Translations under genes and position numbers: made by a program
Shown here: in pieces, positions 1 through 7,453 of the stretch
How the letters are laid out: each line of letters starts with the position of its first letter
Numbering within the stretch: the first letter of the stretch is position 1
From: Acidobacteriota bacterium
Lineage (GTDB): Bacteria > Acidobacteriota > Thermoanaerobaculia > Multivoradales > SZUA-115
Assembly (NCBI GenBank): GCA_003231035.1
Contig: QIHU01000323.1
Coordinates: 1 to 14,005 of the forward strand
Direction of reading: 5' to 3'
DNA length: 14,005 bases
Notes under the pieces: model-generated
The model's input: only the letters and a program-made list of their open reading frames with translations
What the model was told of the DNA's origin: nothing
The model's database searches: none

Positions 1-76
1 CCCGTGACCGGCACACGGCCTCCACCGCACCCTTGACCTGTGCGCTGACTCTAGTCGCGAGTTGTACTTGCGCCAT
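1..76 (-). CDS. Ribbon-helix-helix (antitoxin-like) protein, N-terminal part, truncated by window edge
   Basis: Only the first 25 codons are present; the gene runs off the left edge. Reading leftwards from the ATG at 76-74, the protein begins MAQVQLATRVSAQVKGAVEA. The short beta-strand (QVQLATRVS) followed at once by an amphipathic helix (AQVKGAVEAVCRSR) is the opening of a ribbon-helix-helix DNA-binding fold, as in many type II antitoxins and CopG/Arc-type regulators. A strong ribosome binding site (GGAGGAGGT on the minus strand, 81-89) supports the start. The three phased GCTAGC boxes just upstream (97-122) are what an autoregulating protein of this fold would bind. A toxin partner, if any, would lie outside the window. 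The alternative is an unrelated small protein, since only 25 residues are visible. Confidence 0.5.
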   Translation of the reverse strand, partial: MAQVQLATRVSAQVKGAVEAVCRSR

Positions 77-96
77 GATCGACCTCCTCCGTGGAG

Positions 97-122
97 GCTA
101 GCACGAGCTAGCATTTGCTAGC
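97..122. promoter_or_regulatory. Three GCTAGC boxes at exact 10-bp spacing, probable operator
   Basis: The palindrome GCTAGC occurs at 97-102, 107-112 and 117-122, so successive centres are 10 bp apart, about one helical turn. The outermost copy is extended to TTTGCTAGCAAA (114-125). The array begins 20 bp upstream of the minus-strand start codon, where a promoter for that gene would lie. Phased short palindromes are typical sites for cooperative binding by ribbon-helix-helix dimers. The autoregulation is inferred; the spacing is directly visible. Confidence 0.5.
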
Positions 123-353
123 AAACGTTTCAGTGAGGTGTTAGCCGGCTAGAAGATCTTCGGAATCGAACTGGATACGAGACCCGCCTGGGCGGTGGAG
201 CAGGGCGTGCGAGCCAGCGGCACGGCAAGGAGAGCACGGCAGAGTACCAGTGTGAGTGTTCAAGTTCCATGGCCCCACTCGGGGACCAATACCGCTAGTA
301 CTACTGAGCGTGCCCTCCAAGGGCCACATCGAACCTAAACACGGAGGTATCGC

Positions 354-491
354 ATGGCTACGGACTGGAAATCTCCCAAGGACCTGATCGACAAGGGCAA
401 GGATGCCCTGCAACGTCGGGAACAGGAACGCAAGGAGAAGTCGAAGAAACGAGCGGAGGGCTTTCTGAAGTCTCTGATCGGTAAGAAGTAG
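354..491 (+). CDS. Small basic protein of unknown function (45 aa) ahead of the CHAT gene
   Basis: This short reading frame starts with ATG at 354, six bases after a clear ribosome binding site (GGAGG, 343-347), and ends with TAG at 489-491. The 45-residue product begins MATDWKSPKDLIDKG and ends FLKSLIGKK. It has 11 Lys and 4 Arg against 4 Asp and 4 Glu (net about +7), no cysteine, and one tryptophan. Residues 18-35 should form a very charged helix, and the last ten residues could be an amphipathic tail. I do not recognise a family. It is 69 bp upstream of the CHAT protease gene on the same strand, so the two are probably co-transcribed, and it could be a substrate, inhibitor or adaptor of that protease (inference). 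A small perfect hairpin (312-316 with 320-324) lies in its probable leader. The strong ribosome binding site is the main evidence that it is real. Confidence 0.55.
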   Translation: MATDWKSPKDLIDKGKDALQRREQERKEKSKKRAEGFLKSLIGKK

Positions 492-528
492 CGGACGCAG
501 CGCGGGCGCCCGAACGGAGGCCAGCATC

Positions 529-564
529 TTGCCAACAATCGAGAATCTCGAACGGTATCGATGA
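529..564 (+). other. Possible 11-codon leader ORF coupled to the CHAT start
   Basis: A good Shine-Dalgarno sequence (GGAGG, 516-520) lies eight bases before a TTG that opens an 11-codon frame (MPTIENLERYR). Its TGA (562-564) overlaps the ATG of the CHAT gene as ATGA. The CHAT ATG has only a poor ribosome binding site of its own, so translation could be handed over by termination-reinitiation. The alternatives are a sequencing or natural frameshift that would place these residues at the true amino end of the CHAT protein, or chance. Confidence 0.3.
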
Positions 565-3500
565 ACTGGCCCGAGGAGTTTCTAGTTAGCCGATTCGACG
601 AGTTGCGGAGCCAGCTCGACGAGCTTAGAAGGTCAGCGGACTACCGAGCCCTTCGCGCGGCGCTCGAAGCGACGGTGACTCCTCGGTTGTCTACCTGGCT
701 TGAGAGCGCAACAAGTCGAGGCTCGGACGACGCGGGGAGGCTCTGGTACCTCCTTGCCGGTGTCTCATCGGTCGAGGTGGAGATCGAGGAACTGGCCTCC
801 ACCCTCGATGAGGCCAGGGGAGATCAACGAGCCGCGGCTTTTTGCCTGGTAGAGCGATTCCACCGAGACGAAGAGCTCTTCCGCCGTCTGCTCATCTCTC
901 ACTCGCCGTTCGAAGCTGCCCTTCTGCAAGCCGACGGCCGATACCACATCATCGACCTCATCGGGCTTGCCGGCAGGACCGGTTTGAGCCAGCTTCTTGA
1001 CGAGGTACTTCTCCATCAGTACCACTACGACCCACCTATGCATACAGCGCTGGCACTCGAACGGCTCGGTGTCGAAGTGGACTCGAACGCTCGCGGCTTG
1101 CGCCGATCAATCAGCGTCTACCAGAGTGGTTCGACCCTACTCATCGACCATGACGAACGCTTCACGGGCTCCAGCAATTGCACCAGTTGCCGCAAGTTCT
1201 TCCCTTGTCGGGTCAATCGGTACTACCGTGGAGCTATCGAAGACTGCAAGCTCTGGAACCAGACCGATCCAGAGTCGCTCTTCGAGCTTCGAGATCTGCG
1301 GCCTCAGGCGGAGGGGGGACCTACCGCTGAGCGCTCACAAGGGAATCGCCGCGGATTGGCTACGCTGCGGCTAGAAGCGGATAGTCACGAGGCTTCGGGG
1401 CGATTTGAGGAAGCCGCGGAGGCTCTGCGTCTCGCCGCCCGAGAGGAGCCGGTCCCCGACTCGCAGTTGCGGCTCTTGACCCGCGCGGTGCGACTCTTGT
1501 CGCGGGTCGGAAATCGGTCCGCCGCCTACGGGCTCTTGACACTCGCTGAGGACAAGGCGCGGCAGACGCTGGACGAATCCACCCTCCGAGCGTGGGACCG
1601 GACTCGGCTCTCGCTCATCGAAGAGCTGGGCATCTACGTCAGCACCGGGAGTGCCGGGTCCAGGACGCCCGAAGGGCGCAACCAGGCTGACCTTTTGGCC
1701 CGTCTCCGCCGAGGTCCGGGTTCGAATCCAAAAGAGCTTGGCGCCGCTTTGTCGATGATCGAGGAGTATCTTCGAAGGGGCAACAAGGATCCGTGGTTGT
1801 GCTATCGATGGCTCAGTTACCTGGTCTCGTACTGCCATTTTCTCGGTGAGCCGGAACGAGGGCAGAAGACGCTCGAATGGCTATTCCTCGAAGCCTCGAA
1901 CGATCCAACGAGCGCGTTGGAACGTGATGTCATCGAGGCCCGGCAGGCCGGCTATCGGGGGGATTCCGCGGGGGCAGCCGAACGATTCGAGCACCTCCTC
2001 CCTCAGATTCGTGGTGTTCCCGATGAGGATCGCCGGTTCGAGTACATGGGGTACGTGATCGAAGCGTTCGGCCGCGAATCCGCACCCGATTTCTCCGCGA
2101 TCGTGGCCCACGCTGGCGAAGCGCGAAGGCTTTACCGGTCCGTTCTCGCTGGACTCGCTAGCGCTCCAGCTAGACGACGGCTACGGCAGCGGCATCAGCG
2201 AACGGTCGAGTGCATTGTTCGCGCTCTTGTTTACGCAGCCGACCTGGCTCAACCGGGACCGCTTGTGCAGATTGCCCTTCGCGAGAGCTGGCAGGTCATC
2301 TTGGCCACCCGCAATCCGGAACTCCAAGCACCCCGCTTGGCAATGGACAAGGCGCAGGCCCGAAAGTTGAGACATCTGGAGGATTCTCTGCATCGAGGAC
2401 TCCACTACCATATCGTCGAGGGCAAGAATCGAGGGGAGTTCCTCGAGGACTTCTTACAGAAGGTCCTGGATCTCGAAGTGGCCCACGTAGCGAGAAAACA
2501 GGAAAACCAGCTAGCGGAAGCCAGATACGAGACCGATCCCGCCATCCTTTGGTTTGAGCTTCGGGATCTTGAGCCGGGCGGCCATTTTCTGGTCTTGACG
2601 CGGCTAGGCGATACCGTAAGCCGCCGCTGGATCGATGAGCCGCGCTCGTCCTCCTGGGAGCCGCTCTGGAACTGGTGTGCCTATCTCAAACAGCAAGCAC
2701 AGTGGGGTAACCACGCTCTGCGCGCCCGCCGTGAGGTCGCCGGTCCGGCGCTTAGTGACGCACGCATTCCCGAGCCCGATCGGCGTTGGGTGCAGGAAGC
2801 GACCGAGCGCCTCCTGGTCACCGACGGCCTCCTCGGCGGAGAGGATCAAACTTCCTGTAGCCTCTATCCAGAGGGGTCGCTCTACACGCTTCCACTCGAA
2901 ACTCTCCCCGATCCAACTCGCCCAGGAAGCTGTCTGGGAGAACGGCTCGCAACCCGGTACCGCCTGAGTTCCAAGACCTTTTCGGACGTGGATCCGCGGG
3001 TCGATCTTTCCGCGGGGTGGCTCGGTTTCGGCGCTGCGCCGCAAGCTCCGCTGCAACCACAAGAAGAGCAAGACTACTTTCCAGAGCTTCCCGGCACGAA
3101 GCGAGAAGTCGAGGCCATCGCGGGGGCTCTTCGCGCCCTAGATATCGATCCCGTGACGGTCCTGACCGGCTCCTATGCACACCTCGGGAACCTCACCAAC
3201 GCGCTCGAACTCGAAAGGCCGGCAGTCCTCCATCTGGCGGTTCACGGTGTCGGAGATCAAGACTATCCCGATGCTTGTGCGCTCATCCTCGCCTCCGAGC
3301 CGGGGGGGGCGGCCGGCGAGCTGCTGCCATTTCGCCTGATGCGGGACCTACCGCTCGAGTCGGTCGAACTCGTGGTGCTTTCCGCCTGTTCCAGTCTGGT
3401 CGGTCCGGTTGGAGCGGGTACCGGGGTCGAGGGACTTGCCTGGGCCCTCCTCGAAGCCGGCGTCGATCAAGTGATCGCCACTCGCTACACGGTTGACGAT

Positions 3501-3647
3501 CGCCACGCCGCCGATTTCATGCGAATTCTCTATCACCATCTGCTGGGTCATGGACCTGCCGAGGCGCTGCGCCGTGCCCGCGTCGAAGCGATCCGGCAGG
3601 CGGGGATTCCGCTCCACGAGGTTGGGGCCTGGGCGCTTCTTTGCTGA
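561..3647 (+). CDS. CHAT-domain (caspase-like) protease with helical repeat middle and N-terminal Cys cluster
   Basis: The 1028-residue protein ends in a CHAT domain, a clan CD cysteine protease fold related to caspases and separase. The catalytic pair is visible: His895 in LHLAVHG and Cys943 in VVLSACSS, 48 residues apart as usual for the family, followed by the conserved segment GVEGLAWALLEAGVDQVIAT. The linker with ELPGTKREVEAI (about residues 844-855) is also typical. Residues about 265-650 are alpha-helical and resemble degenerate TPR-like repeats, often the sensing part of such proteins. The N-terminal 200 residues are unfamiliar. A cluster Cys207-x2-Cys210-x5-Cys216-x12-Cys229 could bind zinc or an iron-sulphur cluster. 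There is no signal peptide, so it should act in the cytoplasm. Proteolytic activity follows from the family; its target and trigger are unknown. The small basic protein upstream and the McrBC-type operon downstream suggest phage defence (inference). ATG at 561 is the first in-frame start. Confidence 0.88.
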   Translation: MNWPEEFLVSRFDELRSQLDELRRSADYRALRAALEATVTPRLSTWLESATSRGSDDAGRLWYLLAGVSSVEVEIEELASTLDEARGDQRAAAFCLVERFHRDEELFRRLLISHSPFEAALLQADGRYHIIDLIGLAGRTGLSQLLDEVLLHQYHYDPPMHTALALERLGVEVDSNARGLRRSISVYQSGSTLLIDHDERFTGSSNCTSCRKFFPCRVNRYYRGAIEDCKLWNQTDPESLFELRDLRPQAEGGPTAERSQGNRRGLATLRLEADSHEASGRFEEAAEALRLAAREEPVPDSQLRLLTRAVRLLSRVGNRSAAYGLLTLAEDKARQTLDESTLRAWDRTRLSLIEELGIYVSTGSAGSRTPEGRNQADLLARLRRGPGSNPKELGAALSMIEEYLRRGNKDPWLCYRWLSYLVSYCHFLGEPERGQKTLEWLFLEASNDPTSALERDVIEARQAGYRGDSAGAAERFEHLLPQIRGVPDEDRRFEYMGYVIEAFGRESAPDFSAIVAHAGEARRLYRSVLAGLASAPARRRLRQRHQRTVECIVRALVYAADLAQPGPLVQIALRESWQVILATRNPELQAPRLAMDKAQARKLRHLEDSLHRGLHYHIVEGKNRGEFLEDFLQKVLDLEVAHVARKQENQLAEARYETDPAILWFELRDLEPGGHFLVLTRLGDTVSRRWIDEPRSSSWEPLWNWCAYLKQQAQWGNHALRARREVAGPALSDARIPEPDRRWVQEATERLLVTDGLLGGEDQTSCSLYPEGSLYTLPLETLPDPTRPGSCLGERLATRYRLSSKTFSDVDPRVDLSAGWLGFGAAPQAPLQPQEEQDYFPELPGTKREVEAIAGALRALDIDPVTVLTGSYAHLGNLTNALELERPAVLHLAVHGVGDQDYPDACALILASEPGGAAGELLPFRLMRDLPLESVELVVLSACSSLVGPVGAGTGVEGLAWALLEAGVDQVIATRYTVDDRHAADFMRILYHHLLGHGPAEALRRARVEAIRQAGIPLHEVGAWALLC

Positions 3648-3650
3648 ACG

Positions 3651-3680
3651 TTCGAAGGGCGGACTACCCCCTGCTACACT
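3651..3680 (+). promoter_or_regulatory. Possible promoter of the McrB-McrC-Mrr operon
   Basis: An extended -10 element (TGCTACACT, 3672-3680) follows the CHAT stop codon. A weak -35 candidate (TTCGAA, 3651-3656) stands 18 bp upstream of the TACACT hexamer. Very similar TACACT or TACAAT boxes precede other operons in this window (10083-10088, 11715-11720). If used, transcription would start near 3687 and leave a leader of about 95 bases. Read-through from the CHAT gene is equally possible, because no terminator is visible between them. Confidence 0.35.
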
Positions 3681-3742
3681 GCCGTTGACTCGAAGCAATA
3701 TCTATCTGTAATCCGCTCTTCTCTATCGAAGGAGCTGCAAAG

Positions 3743-3766
3743 GCGGACTCGGATCCTGGAGTCCGC
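3743..3766 (+). promoter_or_regulatory. Perfect 8-bp hairpin in the McrB leader
   Basis: GCGGACTC (3743-3750) and GAGTCCGC (3759-3766) form a perfect stem with an 8-base loop. It ends just before the ribosome binding site (AAGGGAGAG, 3769-3777) of the McrB-like gene. There is no T-run, so it is not a typical terminator. It may shape access to the ribosome binding site or bind a regulator as DNA. The structure is visible; the function is inferred. Confidence 0.35.
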
Positions 3767-3780
3767 TCAAGGGAGAGAGT

Positions 3781-6156
3781 GTGGCCAAGAGCAGCAACCC
3801 ACTTGCCCAACTGGTATACCCAGTTGTGGGAGCTTTCGTTGAGCGCTGCCTCAACCGAAGTGACTCACTTTTCACCCCCGGTGAGGCGGTGTGGAGCGAT
3901 GAAACGCTGGACGACTTCCAGCATCGGTTCGTCGATCAGCCCGACGGGTCCAAGGATTCTTTTGAACAGAAGTTCGAGCGACAGTTGGCGGGTGCTTCCG
4001 CTGGAACGATACAGCTCGCGGCGGAAATTCTCTGCGTCTACTTCCTGGTCCCCGAACGGGTGAAACTAAAGACCAAGGTTGGCCAGATCGAGCGGGTCTT
4101 GGCTTGGGGAGCACCGATTGCGGAACTCCCCAAGGAGTTTCGCGAGGCTCTGGCCGGTGGGATGGTGGAGAGTGGTGGTGTTGCTTATGCCACGAAGAAG
4201 CCTTTTCAGCTCCAATTCATCCTTGCGCTCGCGCGTCGCCTCCGGCAAGAGGAAGATCGCGCGGCATTGATTTCCGACCCCTGGCGCTTCCGTGAACTCC
4301 TGCACTCGATCCATGTCTCCACCTCGCGCCCCATGCGGGAGGCTCTGCTACATCTGGTCCACCCAGACACCTTTGAGTGCATCACTTCCTGGGGTGCCAA
4401 GCAGAAGATCACCGAGGGCTTCGCTGATCGCGTAGCCACTGCGGGTGCCAACGTCGACCAGAAGCTGTGGGAGATTCGCCAGGCGCTGGAAGAGAACACC
4501 GATCGAGAAGTTCACTTCTACCTGCAACCATGGCGTGATTCTTGGGCCGCGGAAGCGAGCCGGTGGGGCCAGTTCGTTCACTGGGCTCGGCGGTTCCGAG
4601 CACGAGCGGATTTTGAGGTCGAGGAGCGCGACTACAAGTTCGAAATCGCAGGGAAGATGCGCCGCGCGCGGGAGCTCTTCGAGCACGGCGATGAGGGTTG
4701 GAGGGAGGCTCTCAAGAGTGCTTTTGGAGGCGGCAACAACCTGACCAACTACAGGACTCACGGTTCGTTTCTCGATTGGCTGAAGGAGAACCCCAAGAGC
4801 GAAGCGGCGCTACGCGCGATATGGGCTGAAGAAGGAGGTCCCGAGGAACGGATTCGCAACTTCAGCTCCCACTTCCCGCACGAAGTGGTGGCGGGGCGCG
4901 GGTTGCGTACCAACCTGGCAAGCGTGCTGCACATGGTGCATGACCTGGAGCGGTGGCCGCCGTACAAGTGGACTCCGTTTCAGCGTGCCTTCCAGCTGAC
5001 CGACTCTCTGAAGCCTGGCTCCAAGACTGAGGTTGACGAGGCCGCGCTCTATCGGCACGCCCTCGACTTCCTCGATCTGTTCAGTGAGAGAGCGGCTGAA
5101 CGTGGTCTCGAGCTGAGCGATCGACTAGACCTCCAGGGAGCGCTTTGGTGCGTGACGAACTGGGATCCACGAGACTGGCCGAAGAAGGAGCGGGTCGCGC
5201 TGGAGGAGTGGAGGCAGAGCGGTGGCTCGGTCGTGATCGAACCAATCGACAAGAACGGATCTAGAGACGAGGTCGATCCTCCCACTCCACTCCAAACCCT
5301 AGCCGAGCTTGCTGAGAACCTCTATTTGGACTCTGCCTTCCTCGAACGAATCGATAGGCTTCTGCGAGCAAAACGCCAGGTGATCTTCTACGGGCCGCCA
5401 GGCACCGGCAAGACCTATGTCGCCCGAAAGCTGGCCAACCACTTGGCGGAGGAGGATTCCGCGGCGGTCGAGCTGGTTCAGTTCCACCCTTCCTACGCCT
5501 ACGAGGACTTCGTGGAGGGCTACCGCCCGGTCAGGGATGGCACCGGTTTCGCCATCCGCCCAGGCCCGCTCAAACGGATCGCCAACCGTGCTCAGGAGAA
5601 CCCGGAGCGGGATCATTTTCTGATCATCGACGAGATCAACCGCGGCAATCTGGCCAAGTTGTTCGGTGAACTCTTCTTCCTGCTCGAATACCGCGAGGCG
5701 GAGATTACCTTGCAATACTCCGAGGCCAAGTTCGCGCTACCAAGAAATCTGTACGTGATCGGCACCATGAACACCGCGGACCGTTCGATTGCGGTGATTG
5801 ACGCGGCGCTGCGTCGCCGGTTCCACTTCGTTGGCTTCAAGCCTGAGGAGGAGCCGATAGGCTCGCTACTGTCCAAGTGGCTGGCGGCCCAGGGATCGAA
5901 GCTCAGTTGGGTGGCTGAAGTCGTAGCGCTGGCGAATCGGAAGCTCGATGAGCCGGACCTAGCGATCGGTCCAAGCCACTTCATGGTCGAGAGACTGGAC
6001 GAAGCCATGGTGCGGGACATCTGGCGCCATTCGATCTTGCCCTACCTGGCGGACCATTTCTTCGACGCTCCCGGTCGGCTGCGGGAGTTTGACTTGGGCC
6101 TGCTGCGCGACGAGCTGGAAGGTGACCGAGGCTCGGAAATCGATGCGGACTCTTGA
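3781..6156 (+). CDS. mcrB: McrB-type AAA+ GTPase, restriction motor subunit, with long N-terminal region
   Basis: The last third of this 791-residue protein is an McrB-type AAA+ domain. The visible motifs are Walker A GPPGTGKT (538-545), Walker B and its extension LIIDEINRGNLAKLFGE (Asp617, Glu618), and the McrB signature GTMNTADRS (661-669) followed by the arginine-rich ALRRRF. In McrBC, McrB rings hydrolyse GTP and translocate DNA, and McrC stimulates GTP hydrolysis and cuts. Here about 535 residues precede the AAA+ domain, far more than the target-recognition region of E. coli McrB (459 residues in all). They are helical, include LLHLVHPDTFECI (about 195-207) as seen in other McrB-like proteins, and do not look like a standard modified-base reader to me. 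The start is GTG with a good ribosome binding site (AAGGGAGAG). The last 14 bp overlap the McrC-like gene. Recognition specificity cannot be read from the sequence. Confidence 0.88.
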   Translation: MAKSSNPLAQLVYPVVGAFVERCLNRSDSLFTPGEAVWSDETLDDFQHRFVDQPDGSKDSFEQKFERQLAGASAGTIQLAAEILCVYFLVPERVKLKTKVGQIERVLAWGAPIAELPKEFREALAGGMVESGGVAYATKKPFQLQFILALARRLRQEEDRAALISDPWRFRELLHSIHVSTSRPMREALLHLVHPDTFECITSWGAKQKITEGFADRVATAGANVDQKLWEIRQALEENTDREVHFYLQPWRDSWAAEASRWGQFVHWARRFRARADFEVEERDYKFEIAGKMRRARELFEHGDEGWREALKSAFGGGNNLTNYRTHGSFLDWLKENPKSEAALRAIWAEEGGPEERIRNFSSHFPHEVVAGRGLRTNLASVLHMVHDLERWPPYKWTPFQRAFQLTDSLKPGSKTEVDEAALYRHALDFLDLFSERAAERGLELSDRLDLQGALWCVTNWDPRDWPKKERVALEEWRQSGGSVVIEPIDKNGSRDEVDPPTPLQTLAELAENLYLDSAFLERIDRLLRAKRQVIFYGPPGTGKTYVARKLANHLAEEDSAAVELVQFHPSYAYEDFVEGYRPVRDGTGFAIRPGPLKRIANRAQENPERDHFLIIDEINRGNLAKLFGELFFLLEYREAEITLQYSEAKFALPRNLYVIGTMNTADRSIAVIDAALRRRFHFVGFKPEEEPIGSLLSKWLAAQGSKLSWVAEVVALANRKLDEPDLAIGPSHFMVERLDEAMVRDIWRHSILPYLADHFFDAPGRLREFDLGLLRDELEGDRGSEIDADS

Positions 6157-7453
6157 GCTGCGGGAGCATGCCACTACTTGCGGCGTCCGCTTGACGGTGG
6201 CTGAACTCGCGCTCTTGCGCGCGGCGGTGCCCTCGGTTGCTGTCCGCCCAGCGGCCAGCGCCGCTGGGCGCTGGGATCTGACTCCTTCGGCCATCGTGGG
6301 GTCGGTGGTGGTTGGTTCGGTCGGGGCGACACCGAAGACCGAAGGGCGGCTGCGGGTCGAGATCCGACCGAAACTCCAGATTGACCGACTCTTGTTCTTG
6401 ATCGCCTACTCGGCGAATCCCCAGCACTGGCGGGATCATCTGTCAGCCTTCGGTGAACGGGAGGATCTGATGGAGGCGCTGGCGTCGGTGTTTGTTAGGC
6501 TTCTCCAGCCTGTCGTCCATGGCGGCTTGCTCCAAGGGTACGTGAGCCGCGACGAGGCGCTCAACGGGATTCGTGGGCGCATCCGGTTTGAAGACCAGGT
6601 GCGGCGGCACGGGAACCGATGGCTACCGGTTGAAGTCCGATACGATGACTTCACCCTCGATATCTTGGAGAATCGCCTGCTCGCCGCCGCTGTCGACCGG
6701 CTGCGACGGTTGCCCCTGCGGCATACGTCCGTCCGGCGCTCGCTTAGGGTCCTCGGCGAGGCTCTCGTCACGGTAACTCGACCGCGGTGGCGAGCGACTG
6801 GGATTCCGAGGGTCGCCTGGACCCGGCTAAACCGGCGCTACCGGGCAGCGGTTGAGATGGCACAACGTATCTTGCGCGCCTGCTCATTCGATCTTGGCGG
6901 ATCGAGCGTCAGGGCTAGTGGCCTGTTGCTCGACATGAATAGGCTATTCGAGGACTTCGTAACCGTGGCGCTGCGCGAAGACCTGGGGCTGGATGAGCGC
7001 TCGTTCCCACCCGAGTGCCGAGGCAGGCGCTTGATGTTTGACGCTGAGGGTCGCTTGCCGATGCAGCCTGATCTTTCCTGGTGGCAGGATGAACAGTGTG
7101 TGTTTGTGGGAGACATCAAGTACAAGCGGGCCTCAGAGCTGGGGAACAGGCCGGACCTTTATCAACTGCTCGCCTATGCGCTCACCACTCGCCTGAACGA
7201 CGGGTTGCTGATCTACGGCGATCTGACTGGGCGCTGGCAAGTTCATCAAGTAAGTCGCGGTGCGGTGTGTTTGCACCTGGCTGGGATTAGTCTCGATCGG
7301 GCACCCGGTGAAGTGCTCGCTCAGGTGTCGGCGCTTGCCGGGCTGGTGCGAACGATCCGAGATCGTGCCGCCAGACACACTTTCGGTATGAACAGCACAC
7401 CTCGGCATCAGGCCGCGGCTAGCGCACCTGTATTGAAGGAGGAAACGGGATGA
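6143..7453 (+). CDS. mcrC: McrC-type nuclease subunit of an McrBC restriction system
   Basis: McrC partners the McrB motor, stimulates its GTPase and carries the DNA-cutting site. This 436-residue protein has the McrC layout: an N-terminal adaptor region with RIRFEDQVRRHG and FTLDILENRLL (about 153-164 and 181-191), then a PD-(D/E)xK-type nuclease core. The putative catalytic residues are Asp310 (MQPDLSW) and Asp324-x-Lys326 (GDIKYK), matching the D...DxK form used in McrC. I chose ATG at 6143, which overlaps the McrB-like gene by 14 bp. An upstream in-frame ATG at 6089 would lie 68 bp inside that gene, and its extra 18 residues look like out-of-frame coding. The stop overlaps the next start as ATGA, indicating one operon with coupled translation. 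Confidence 0.85.
   Translation: MRTLELREHATTCGVRLTVAELALLRAAVPSVAVRPAASAAGRWDLTPSAIVGSVVVGSVGATPKTEGRLRVEIRPKLQIDRLLFLIAYSANPQHWRDHLSAFGEREDLMEALASVFVRLLQPVVHGGLLQGYVSRDEALNGIRGRIRFEDQVRRHGNRWLPVEVRYDDFTLDILENRLLAAAVDRLRRLPLRHTSVRRSLRVLGEALVTVTRPRWRATGIPRVAWTRLNRRYRAAVEMAQRILRACSFDLGGSSVRASGLLLDMNRLFEDFVTVALREDLGLDERSFPPECRGRRLMFDAEGRLPMQPDLSWWQDEQCVFVGDIKYKRASELGNRPDLYQLLAYALTTRLNDGLLIYGDLTGRWQVHQVSRGAVCLHLAGISLDRAPGEVLAQVSALAGLVRTIRDRAARHTFGMNSTPRHQAAASAPVLKEETG

Noticed and set aside
148..200. tRNA-like T-loop (GTTCGATTC on the minus strand) near 163-171
   Set aside because: The T-stem has two mismatches, no acceptor stem pairs with the bases around it, and no anticodon arm can be drawn.
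6089..6142. Upstream ATG for the McrC-like gene
   Set aside because: It would add 18 residues without family likeness inside the McrB coding region; ATG 6143 gives the usual short overlap.
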